From Bacteroides sp. 51 (GTDB lineage: Bacteria; Bacteroidota; Bacteroidia; Bacteroidales; Bacteroidaceae): DNA of 64,000 nucleotides. Of the stretch, positions 10,701 to 18,505 are shown in pieces (position 1 is the stretch's first letter; every line of letters begins with the position of its first letter). Both the position numbers and the translations under genes were made by a program. The notes beneath the pieces were generated by a model. It was not told the origin of the DNA. It was given only the letters and a program-made list of their open reading frames with translations, and made no database searches. Location: contig NZ_QVMI01000005.1 in the NCBI RefSeq assembly GCF_010500965.1, positions 108,242 through 172,241 of the forward strand. Reading direction: 5' to 3'.

Positions 10701-10874
10701 AAGTCAGTAAAGAAATTCGGTATGTCCTCGCTGAGGCTCTATTTGAATGGAGACAACCTCTACTTGTGGACCGATATGCCCGATGACCGCGAATCGAACT
10801 TTAGCGGAAGCGGAAGTTTTGGTGCATATCCAACCATGAGACGTTTCAATTTGGGTGTTGATATAACCTTTTAA
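7779..10874 (+). CDS. SusC-family TonB-dependent transporter (XusA position)
   Basis: First transporter of a tandem SusC-SusD-SusC-SusD operon. I start at the ATG at 7779 rather than the in-frame TTG at 7770, because the ATG gives a normal signal peptide (about 28 residues ending VITAQ). The mature protein starts with the carboxypeptidase-regulatory-like domain (GTVVDDNNES to about residue 110), then the TonB-box region EEVVVVGYGQQKK, plug (VLVDGIERPMNTVDISSVET) and 22-strand barrel ending NLGVDITF. Full length, 1031 residues. The following SusD starts 13 bases later. Operon order matches the xylan-type xusABCDE-xyn10C cluster. The substrate is inferred only. Confidence 0.96.
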   Translation: MKNAVNQTKKISFLLLCMLFYSLVITAQSGILIKGTVVDDNNESIIGANITLKGNNSIGTITDIDGNFQITVPNSNAVLIISFIGMTSKEVKAETSKIMKVMLESDNLQLEEVVVVGYGQQKKASIVGAITQTNAKTLERAGGVSSLGQALTGNLPGVITTASTGMPGDEDPKIVIRAQSSWNNSDPLVLVDGIERPMNTVDISSVETISVLKDASATAVYGVKGANGVILITTKRGQEGKAQVQVKANATVKVASKLPEKLDAYDTFILKNSVLEREMGIYPSGWGYYKPMDIIDKYRNPANDEEWDRYPNVDWVDELFKSHAMSYNFNTNVSGGTKFVSYFVSVDFVHEGDLFKTFQNNRGYESGYGYNRLNFRSNLDFNLTKTTKFSTNLFGSNGVRTLPWGASTGDQTYWASAYRTAPDAMRPVYSNGLFGYYDPRKTDVPNSVSSIAVSGIEKQTTTQINTDFILTQDLSMIIKGLSVKANFSLDHTFLEHERGINDEYHSPHRMWVNPDSGDILYEQGEDFKEQIIWGTKAGTIDKGQNYRKLYYSGQVNYARQFGKHDVGLMGLFSREEWAKGNEFYHYREDWAFRATYNYAMKYLADVNGAYNGSEKFGPNNRFAFFPSFSAGWMLSEEKFMKSLKFIDMLKLRASYGKVGDDNVGGRWLYQNQWAYGGNVVMGTVTAATPYTVYRISSLGNADVSWETVEKKNFGVDYSFLGGLVSGSVDIFNDTRSDILVNGSDRAIPSYFGASAPIANLGKVKSKGYEISLRLNHVFNNGLRLWGNANMTHATNEVVFADDPELKAAYRKKAGYAINQNHSFIDNGFINSWDDLYGTTVSEANNASKLPGDYVIVDYNGDGIIDDDDQAPYEYTGTPQNTYSTTLGAEWKGFSVTVQFYGVNNVSRTIDFPTFHSSSNVAYVESQYWSKDGSGEIPMPRYGTSAPSGANGTRYIYDASYLRLKNAEISYTFGGKSVKKFGMSSLRLYLNGDNLYLWTDMPDDRESNFSGSGSFGAYPTMRRFNLGVDITF

Positions 10875-10886
10875 TAACAAAAGAAG

Positions 10887-12794
10887 ATGAAAAAATATTT
10901 TAATAAGATAGCATCTATAGCGTTTATGCTGAGTCTTCTGGTATTGGGTGCTTGTACTGATTACCTGGATAAGGCGCCACAGAGCGATATAGATCCGGAT
11001 GATGCCTATAAGAATTTTACTAATTTTCAAGGATTTGTAGAGCATTTATACAACCACATTCCATTGATAACAGCCGAAGATTATCACAATAACTGGAATT
11101 ATGGTGAAGATGAATATTGGGAACCTACCGAACAACGTTTAGCTGCCAATCAGTTTGACCAAGGTAATTATTGGGCATGGGAGACTGCTGCGTATTCATG
11201 GTTTAAAACTGGAGGAAATCCAAACAGTTTTGAGAATAATGATAATGATCCGGCTAAAAATGGAAAAGGAAATTTGTGGGGATTATCATGGATGGCGATT
11301 CGCAAAGCCAATGTAGGTCTTGCCAATCTAGATAAATTAACTGATGCCTCGACCGAAGAACGTAATTTAATAGAAGGGCAATTGTATTTTTTTAGAGGTT
11401 GGTTTCATTTTATGTTGATGCAATACTGGGGAGGACTTCCTTATATTGATGAAGAATTGGCTTCTAACACAATATTTAAGCTTCCACGGTTATCTTATCA
11501 AGAAACTGCAGACAAAGCCGCTGCTGACTTTGAAAGAGCAGCAACATTGCTCCCGGTTGACTGGGATGATACAACTGCCGGAAAAGCGACATTGGGGAAT
11601 AATAATATTCGTATTAATAAAGTGATGGCGTATGCCTATTTAGGCAAGAACCTTCTTTGGGCTGGTAGTCCGCTCATGAATAATGTATCAGGGGGAAATG
11701 CTTCGTACAATGCCGAATTTTGTAAGAGAGCAGCTGATGCTTTTGTGCAAGCCTTAAAGATATGTGAAGATAATAAACGTTATGAGTTAGCTGATTTTTC
11801 GGAATATACTCAATTGTTCTACACTTATAACCAAAGTGGTAAAATCCCGGGATTAAAAGAAGCTATCTTCTATGAGAATTTAATAAAATCGAACGGTCGC
11901 TTCCGCTACAATCAGGTAAATGATTATCGTCCACCTAGTTTAATAAACGAAGGTATCAAATGTTATCCCACTGCCAACTATGTAGATCTCTATGGGATGG
12001 CAAATGGGCTTCCTATTCCCGACATAACCAAGCCGGATGCAGAATCGGGTTATAATCCGGAATATCCCTGGGTAGGCAGAGATCCTCGTTTCTATCATGA
12101 CATCATGGTAGATGGAGAAAAATGTGTGTTGGATGCTTCAAGAGTCGGTGGCGATCTTGAACGTCAATATGCCAGCCTTTATGAGGGCGGACGTTTCAGA
12201 GATGACCCATTGAATAGAGCTAAATCCGTGTTTACCGGATATATGCTGTCAAAATATATCTCAAAATATAATAATTCGTGGGAAGGCTATAGAGACAATT
12301 GTGTAATGGTATTAAGTCTTATGCGCCTGGCTGACGTATATTTGATGTATGCAGAAGCAACGATTTATGGTTATGGTGGGGTAAACAGTAAAGCTACAGG
12401 ATATCATCTAACACCAATAGATGCGGTTAATAAGATCAGGGAAAGAGCAGGCGTAGGCTTGATTAATAATAAGTTTACAGGCAGTACTGAAAACTTTATG
12501 AGCGAGCTTCGTCGGGAACGCGCAGTTGAACTGGCATTTGAGGGACATCGTTTTATTGATTTACGTCGTTGGATGCTACTTTTAGAAAGACCTTATACAC
12601 TGAAAAAGGCTGTTTATTTTGATCGTGGCACGAATGACGATGAACTATACGCTGATCCGTTGAATGCTCGTGTATTGAATCTGAGGGAAGAGATATTGCT
12701 CGAAAGGAAATATGAAGAGAAACACTATTGGTTTCCTTTCCTGAGGGACGATGTAACTATGTATCCGGAGTTTGTGCAAAATCCAGGTTGGTAA
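10887..12794 (+). CDS. SusD/RagB-family lipoprotein (XusB position)
   Basis: Surface glycan-binding partner of the preceding SusC. Signal peptide with lipobox LVLGAC (Cys23), then an acidic stretch. The 635 residues are somewhat long for SusD. Typical motifs are visible: LYFFRGWFHFMLMQYWGGLPY in the TPR part, LMRLADVYLMYAEATIYGYGG, and RRERAVELAFEGHRFIDLRRW before the C-terminus. It ends in FVQNPGW, the usual SusD terminal motif. It lies 12 bases after SusC and 27 before the next SusC, as part of one operon. Confidence 0.96.
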   Translation: MKKYFNKIASIAFMLSLLVLGACTDYLDKAPQSDIDPDDAYKNFTNFQGFVEHLYNHIPLITAEDYHNNWNYGEDEYWEPTEQRLAANQFDQGNYWAWETAAYSWFKTGGNPNSFENNDNDPAKNGKGNLWGLSWMAIRKANVGLANLDKLTDASTEERNLIEGQLYFFRGWFHFMLMQYWGGLPYIDEELASNTIFKLPRLSYQETADKAAADFERAATLLPVDWDDTTAGKATLGNNNIRINKVMAYAYLGKNLLWAGSPLMNNVSGGNASYNAEFCKRAADAFVQALKICEDNKRYELADFSEYTQLFYTYNQSGKIPGLKEAIFYENLIKSNGRFRYNQVNDYRPPSLINEGIKCYPTANYVDLYGMANGLPIPDITKPDAESGYNPEYPWVGRDPRFYHDIMVDGEKCVLDASRVGGDLERQYASLYEGGRFRDDPLNRAKSVFTGYMLSKYISKYNNSWEGYRDNCVMVLSLMRLADVYLMYAEATIYGYGGVNSKATGYHLTPIDAVNKIRERAGVGLINNKFTGSTENFMSELRRERAVELAFEGHRFIDLRRWMLLLERPYTLKKAVYFDRGTNDDELYADPLNARVLNLREEILLERKYEEKHYWFPFLRDDVTMYPEFVQNPGW

Positions 12795-12821
12795 TAGTGG
12801 AATAATTTAATTGATATCAAA

Positions 12822-15632
12822 ATGAAGAAAAAGATAATACATATAAGCTCTTTACTTTTGGTCATATCTATGCTGAATGTGAGTGATATAAAGGCACAGG
12901 ACAGAAAAGACAGCCTTGTTAATGTTGCTTTCGGACAGGTTGACAAGGAGGATGTCATTGGAGCTGTTTCTACAGTCAATATAGCCGATTTAATGGAGAA
13001 AAGCTATTCTACTTATTCTCTTGATGCCATTCAAAGCATGGTAGGAGGATATACTGGAACTATCTGGGGGCAGGGAGCTTTGATTCTGGTCGATGGTATT
13101 CCTCGTAGCCAGTGGACTTTACACTCTACTCAGGTAGAGTCAGTTACAATCCTGAAAGACGCGAGTTCAGTGGCTCTTTATGGCAGCAAAGGGGCCAAAG
13201 GAGTGGTTCTTATCACTACAAAAAGAGGGATAGAGCAACCGCTGTCTATTAACGTACGTGCCAATACGGGTTTTTATGTACCAAAGACTTACCCAACTTA
13301 TTTGAATGCTGCTGAATACATGACTTACTATAATGAAGCTTGTCGTAATGACGGAATAACCGAAAGGTATAGTCAGTCAACTATTTATAACACGATAACC
13401 GGTACGAATCCCTATCGATACCCGGATGTGGACTTTTATAGCTCAGACTATTTAAAGAAGGCATATAACAAAACCGACGTGATAGGTGAACTGTCTGGAG
13501 GAAATAAACATGCCCGTTATTACTCGAACTTCGGTATGACTTACGAAAATGATTTGGTAAAGTATGGCGAAAAGAAGGAAGATAATACACTCACTTTTCG
13601 TTTGCGATCGAATATTGATATGAATCTTACCAACTGGTTGACAGCTTCGGCCGATGCAGCAATCGTTATAGCCAATGGCTATTACGGGGATGGGGATTTT
13701 TGGGGACAGGCGGCTACACTTCGTCCAAACTGGTTTTCGCCATTGATACCGGTCGATATGATAGATACTAATAATAGCTCACTTCAGGCAATGGTTGGTA
13801 ATAGTCGTCACCTGATAGATGGAAAATATCTTTTAGGAGGACTGTCTACCAACCAAACCAATGCCTTTGCAGATATGTTAGCCGGGGGGTATACTAAAGC
13901 GCGAAACCGTACATTTCAGTTTAATGTATGTGTAGGTGCCGACTTGGGAAGTATACTTAAAGGGTTATCTTTTAAAACAGCTTTTAGCGTGGACTATGCG
14001 GATTATTATTCGGAAGTGTGGAGCGAAGCTTATGCAGTTTACGAACCCACGTGGACTACAGTCAATGGTAAGGACATGATTAGCGGTCTAACCAAGTATA
14101 ATGTGGATAAACCTTCCACCAATGAATCTATCGGTACCACTAATTATACGCAAACCATGTCTTTTAGAGCACAGTTCGACTACAAGCGTACGTTTGCCCA
14201 CAACCACAATGTAAGCGGAACATTAATGGGGTGGGGATACCAGCAACAGTATTCCAGAAGTGACGATACTGACGAAGCAGGAAGTGATTACCACCGTATA
14301 AGCAATGTGAACATGGGGCTTCAAGCTGGTTATAACTATCAGCAAAAATATTATGTAGACTTTACAGGTGCATTAGTTCATTCTGCTAAATTACCTTCAA
14401 AGAATCGCACAGCATTCTCTCCTACATTTACGGTAGGTTGGCGGCTGAGCAATGAAGATTTCTTTAAAGATAATGTTTCATTCGTAGACGATTTAAAACT
14501 GACTGCTTCGTATGGTAAATTGCATCAGGATCTTGACATCTCTGACTATTACTTATATAAAACAAAATATAATACTCAGAGTTCCTATTTTCAATGGAAA
14601 GATGGTGGTCAAGGCGGGTGGTTTTCCGGTATTGAGCGTAGTGGCAATGCTGAACTGTCATTTGTGGAGAGAGAAGATTTTCGCATAGGATTGAATACTT
14701 CTTTGCTGGATGGATTGGTGTCACTGGATGCAAATTACTTTATACAAAATACGAATGGATTACTTACGCAAGGTGCTTCAACCACATATCCATCGTTTTA
14801 TAGTAGCCTTTTGCCCTATATCAACTACAATAAAGATAAACGTACAGGGGTAGATTTCTCATTGAACCTGAAAAAGAAAATGGGCGAGGTGGATGCTACA
14901 CTTGGATTCTCAGGAATGTATATCTCAACCGAAGCTGTTCGCAGAGATGAAGCTTACCAGGAAACCTATCAAAATCGTGCAGGAAGAGCTTTAGATTCTT
15001 ATTGGGGGTATATCTGTGAAGGATTCTTTCAAGATCAGGATGATATTAACAATCATGCATCGCAAACATTCGGTACTGTGCAACCGGGAGACCTGAAGTA
15101 TAAAGACGTGAATAATGATGGTATTATTGATACGAAAGATCAGGTCGATCTGGGACATAATGGATGGAGTGTTGCTCCGTTTAGTTATGGAATCAACCTT
15201 ACTCTTAAGTGGAAGAATTTCACATTCTTCGCATTAGGGACAGGTCAGTCGGGAGCTATTGGTTTCAAAGACTCGTCTTATTACTGGGTAAGAGGGAGCA
15301 GCAAATATTCAGATATAGTTAAGGGTGCATGGACGGAAGCTACTAAAGAAACGGCTACTTACCCCCGGTTAACCACAACTGATAATAGCAATAATTTCAG
15401 GAACTCTACTTTCTGGATGTATAAAACCGATCGTTTTGACCTGAAGAGGATACAAATTACATATGACTTTCCGAAGTTTATGTTCAATAATTCTTTTGTA
15501 AATGCCCTGAGTGTGTATTGCAATGCTGATGACCTGTTAACCATATCTAAAGAACGCGAACATATGGAGATGAATGTTGGAAGTTCGCCTCAATGCCGTT
15601 TCTTTAATGTCGGTGCTAAAGTGTCATTCTAA
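12822..15632 (+). CDS. SusC-family transporter lacking the N-terminal regulatory domain (XusC position)
   Basis: Second transporter of the tandem operon, 936 residues. After a signal peptide (ends DIKAQ) it has only about 20 residues before the plug domain (EDVIGAVSTVNIADLMEKSY, ILVDGIPRSQWTLHSTQVES), so the carboxypeptidase-regulatory-like domain and the usual VVVGYG box found in the other SusCs here are missing. The plug and barrel look complete, ending FNVGAKVSF. It may still couple to TonB through the short segment around residues 28-45, or work with the first SusC. The partner SusD starts 25 bases later. Confidence 0.93.
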   Translation: MKKKIIHISSLLLVISMLNVSDIKAQDRKDSLVNVAFGQVDKEDVIGAVSTVNIADLMEKSYSTYSLDAIQSMVGGYTGTIWGQGALILVDGIPRSQWTLHSTQVESVTILKDASSVALYGSKGAKGVVLITTKRGIEQPLSINVRANTGFYVPKTYPTYLNAAEYMTYYNEACRNDGITERYSQSTIYNTITGTNPYRYPDVDFYSSDYLKKAYNKTDVIGELSGGNKHARYYSNFGMTYENDLVKYGEKKEDNTLTFRLRSNIDMNLTNWLTASADAAIVIANGYYGDGDFWGQAATLRPNWFSPLIPVDMIDTNNSSLQAMVGNSRHLIDGKYLLGGLSTNQTNAFADMLAGGYTKARNRTFQFNVCVGADLGSILKGLSFKTAFSVDYADYYSEVWSEAYAVYEPTWTTVNGKDMISGLTKYNVDKPSTNESIGTTNYTQTMSFRAQFDYKRTFAHNHNVSGTLMGWGYQQQYSRSDDTDEAGSDYHRISNVNMGLQAGYNYQQKYYVDFTGALVHSAKLPSKNRTAFSPTFTVGWRLSNEDFFKDNVSFVDDLKLTASYGKLHQDLDISDYYLYKTKYNTQSSYFQWKDGGQGGWFSGIERSGNAELSFVEREDFRIGLNTSLLDGLVSLDANYFIQNTNGLLTQGASTTYPSFYSSLLPYINYNKDKRTGVDFSLNLKKKMGEVDATLGFSGMYISTEAVRRDEAYQETYQNRAGRALDSYWGYICEGFFQDQDDINNHASQTFGTVQPGDLKYKDVNNDGIIDTKDQVDLGHNGWSVAPFSYGINLTLKWKNFTFFALGTGQSGAIGFKDSSYYWVRGSSKYSDIVKGAWTEATKETATYPRLTTTDNSNNFRNSTFWMYKTDRFDLKRIQITYDFPKFMFNNSFVNALSVYCNADDLLTISKEREHMEMNVGSSPQCRFFNVGAKVSF

Positions 15633-15656
15633 ATTAACATAGTTGAATAATAGAAT

Positions 15657-17420
15657 ATGAAAAAGAATATATTATTTATTTTGACGATTGCTTTGATCTT
15701 TTTAAGCTGTGATGACTTGTTTTCTCCTGCTAATGAGAATTTCAAAGATCCATCTCACATGTACACTGAGCCAACTTTTGCACAAAGTTTCCTTATGAGG
15801 GCTTATTCAAAGATGCCTGGTTATTATGATAATAGTGATTATGCTACAGATGATGCGGTGACTAATCAGAAAAGCAATAGTTACTTGCAGGCAGCTACAG
15901 GTACCTGGACTGCAAATAGCAATCCCTTCAATCGTTGGGGTGATAGCTTTGACGCGATTCTTTATATTAATTACTTCCTTGATTATATTGACGGAGTTTC
16001 ATTTGTGAATAGTGAAGAAGTGAACCAGCTGATGCGTATGCGTATGAAGGGCGAAGCGTATGGTATGCGTGCATATCACATGTACTATCTGTTGCGCAAC
16101 CATGCAGGATATACAATAGACGGACAGTTGATGGGTGTACCTATCATCAAAGAATTTTTGGAAAGTACTGTTGATTTCAATTTGCCACGCGCTACATTCG
16201 CTGACTGCCTGCAATTTGTTTATGAGGATTTGGATAAGGCGGATGAACTATTACCTATGGAGTATAAAGACTTGACTTCTTCCAATGATATACCCGAAAA
16301 GTATAGGTCTATCACAACAGAAACAGCGCTTTATAACCGGGCGATGGGTGTGAATGCCCGTCAGCTATGTAGTGGATTGATCGTGCAAGCAATTCGCTCC
16401 AGAGTATCTCTTCTGGCAGCTAGTCCCGCTTTTCTGGATGGTAGTAACTCTGCATGGGAAAATGCGGCTAACTATGCGGCACAAGTGGTTGAATATGCCA
16501 ATGGAAAGCCTGCTGCTAATGGACATACATATTATACAAACACCTCTGAAATTGACGGTTTGAGCGAAGGCTCCAATCCGCCAGAAATGATTTGGAGAGC
16601 AAATCTGTCGACTAATAACTCCAGTCAGGAAGAGCAAAACTTTCCACCCACATTATTTGGTAAGGGATATATGAACCCTACCCAGAATCTGGTAGACGCA
16701 TTTCCAATGGCCAATGGTTATCCTGTTAACTATTCCGACCCGACAAAAAGCGGATACAATGCTTCAAATCCTTATGAAGGAAGAGACCCGCGTTTGGCTG
16801 CTTACATTATCTATAATGGAAGTACAGCAGGGGCTTCAAACTCTGTGATTTATACAGGTGGTGCATCGGGGAATGATGGTGTAAATGCTCTGGAAACTTC
16901 TACCCGTACAGGTTATTATATGAAGAAACGTTTGCGTATGGATGTAAATCGTAATCCGGCTTCTATTACTGGGAAAACGCATTATGATCCTCGTATCAGA
17001 TATACAGAGATATTCCTGAATTATGCTGAAGCGGCAAATGAGGCTTGGGGACCCACAGGGAAAGGAAGTCGTAGTTATTCTGCTTATGACATCATCAAGG
17101 CTATTCGCGAAAGAGCCGGAGTGGGTAAAGACAATGGCGATCCTTTTCTGGAAGAATGTAAAGCTGACAAAAATAAAATGCGTGAGTTGATTCGCAACGA
17201 ACGCCGCTTGGAACTTTGCTTTGAAAGTTTCCGGTTTTGGGATATGCGTCGCTGGGGAATGAACTTGACGGAAACCGCTCGTGGGGTGGATGTAAATAAC
17301 AATGTATACACTTTCTTGAATGTGGAAGAACGTGTTTACAAAGATTATATGCAATATGGCCCCGTGCCTTATTCAGAAACATTAAAGTATGATAATTTGA
17401 TTCAGAATAAAGGATGGTAA
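15657..17420 (+). CDS. SusD/RagB-family lipoprotein (XusD position)
   Basis: Partner of the second SusC, 587 residues. Lipobox IFLSC (Cys18) followed by DD, consistent with surface lipoprotein export. SusD motifs: RMKGEAYGMRAYHMYYLLRN, YTEIFLNYAEAANEAWGP and RNERRLELCFESFRFWDMRRW, ending in Gln-Asn-Lys-Gly-Trp. It is cotranscribed with its neighbours; the next gene begins about 35 bases after the stop if the internal ATG is used. Confidence 0.95.
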   Translation: MKKNILFILTIALIFLSCDDLFSPANENFKDPSHMYTEPTFAQSFLMRAYSKMPGYYDNSDYATDDAVTNQKSNSYLQAATGTWTANSNPFNRWGDSFDAILYINYFLDYIDGVSFVNSEEVNQLMRMRMKGEAYGMRAYHMYYLLRNHAGYTIDGQLMGVPIIKEFLESTVDFNLPRATFADCLQFVYEDLDKADELLPMEYKDLTSSNDIPEKYRSITTETALYNRAMGVNARQLCSGLIVQAIRSRVSLLAASPAFLDGSNSAWENAANYAAQVVEYANGKPAANGHTYYTNTSEIDGLSEGSNPPEMIWRANLSTNNSSQEEQNFPPTLFGKGYMNPTQNLVDAFPMANGYPVNYSDPTKSGYNASNPYEGRDPRLAAYIIYNGSTAGASNSVIYTGGASGNDGVNALETSTRTGYYMKKRLRMDVNRNPASITGKTHYDPRIRYTEIFLNYAEAANEAWGPTGKGSRSYSAYDIIKAIRERAGVGKDNGDPFLEECKADKNKMRELIRNERRLELCFESFRFWDMRRWGMNLTETARGVDVNNNVYTFLNVEERVYKDYMQYGPVPYSETLKYDNLIQNKGW

Positions 17421-17455
17421 ATCGTTATTGTAAACAGAATTTTAATTCGAAGGAT

Positions 17456-18487
17456 ATGAAGAAAAATAAAAGATATATATGGCTGGTGTTTATTGCTACT
17501 TTGATAACATCATGTAGTAATCAGGATGTGGACTTTCCTGACTTCGATTACCAGACGGTTTATTTCGCCAATCAGTATTATGCACGTACAATAGAACTTG
17601 GAGAAGACTTATATGTAGATAATTCTATTGATAATGAGCATAAAATGTTGATCAAAGCGACAGTAGGAGGAACTCGTAATAATGATAAAAAAAGAACAAT
17701 CAATTTCAAAGTGGATGAGTCTCTCTGTAATAATCTCTATTTTGTGGATAATGACAATCCAGTTGTTCCTATGCCTGCTTCATATTATAAGTTGGCTGGT
17801 AACCAGATCGTCATTCCTTCGGGCGCCCTTTCTGGGGGAGTAGAGGTGGAATTAACGGATGCATTTTTTGAAGACCCTAAATCGCTTACTACAAATTATG
17901 TAATTCCATTAGTAATGACCGATGTACAAGGTGCTGATTCGATTCTACAGGGTAACCCGCAGCTAACTAATCCCGACCGTTGTATCGGTAGTGATTGGAC
18001 TGTGCTACCTAAGGATTTTGTTCTTTGCGCAGTGAAATATGTGAATCCTTGGCATGCAATTTATGTAAGAAGAGGGGTTGATCAGATTACAACTAATAGT
18101 ACAACGACTACGAATGTTCGCCATAAACAATATGTAGAGAATGATGAAGAGGTAAATATCACTACTAATTCTTTAACGAAAGGTACATTGGCTCTAAACA
18201 TAAAAGATAGTGAAGGCTATACGGTTAACTATGATGTACTTCTGAACTTTACCGATGATGGTATTTGTAGTGTTAGCGGAAGTACAGATTCTTATGAAAT
18301 ATCCGGTTCGGGTAAGTTTGTATCGAAAGGTGAAAAAAATAGTATCGGAGGCCTTGACAGAGATGCACTTTATCTGGAATATAATGTGGATTTCAAGAAT
18401 CTGAACATGAAATATGCTACTAAAGATACATTGGTGGTTAGAAACAGGGGAATAATACCCGAGTATTTTTCTGTAGAAAGAAAATAA
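17456..18487 (+). CDS. DUF1735-type surface lipoprotein (XusE position)
   Basis: 343-residue lipoprotein: lipobox LITSC (Cys20), then Ser-Asn-Gln-Asp. I start at the ATG at 17456, because the ATG at 17414 overlaps the SusD stop and would put 14 polar residues before the signal peptide. The N-terminal part (about 25-180) resembles the BT_3987-type DUF1735 domain (YQTVYFANQYYARTIELGED, later NYVIPLVMTDVQGADSIL). The C-terminal part resembles the DUF5627-like all-beta domain. Proteins with this build sit beside SusD and act as extra surface glycan-binding proteins. Its place between SusD and a GH10-like protein matches XusE. No catalytic motif is visible. Confidence 0.8.
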   Translation: MKKNKRYIWLVFIATLITSCSNQDVDFPDFDYQTVYFANQYYARTIELGEDLYVDNSIDNEHKMLIKATVGGTRNNDKKRTINFKVDESLCNNLYFVDNDNPVVPMPASYYKLAGNQIVIPSGALSGGVEVELTDAFFEDPKSLTTNYVIPLVMTDVQGADSILQGNPQLTNPDRCIGSDWTVLPKDFVLCAVKYVNPWHAIYVRRGVDQITTNSTTTTNVRHKQYVENDEEVNITTNSLTKGTLALNIKDSEGYTVNYDVLLNFTDDGICSVSGSTDSYEISGSGKFVSKGEKNSIGGLDRDALYLEYNVDFKNLNMKYATKDTLVVRNRGIIPEYFSVERK

Positions 18488-18505
18488 TTTTAAAACGAAG
18501 AAAGT

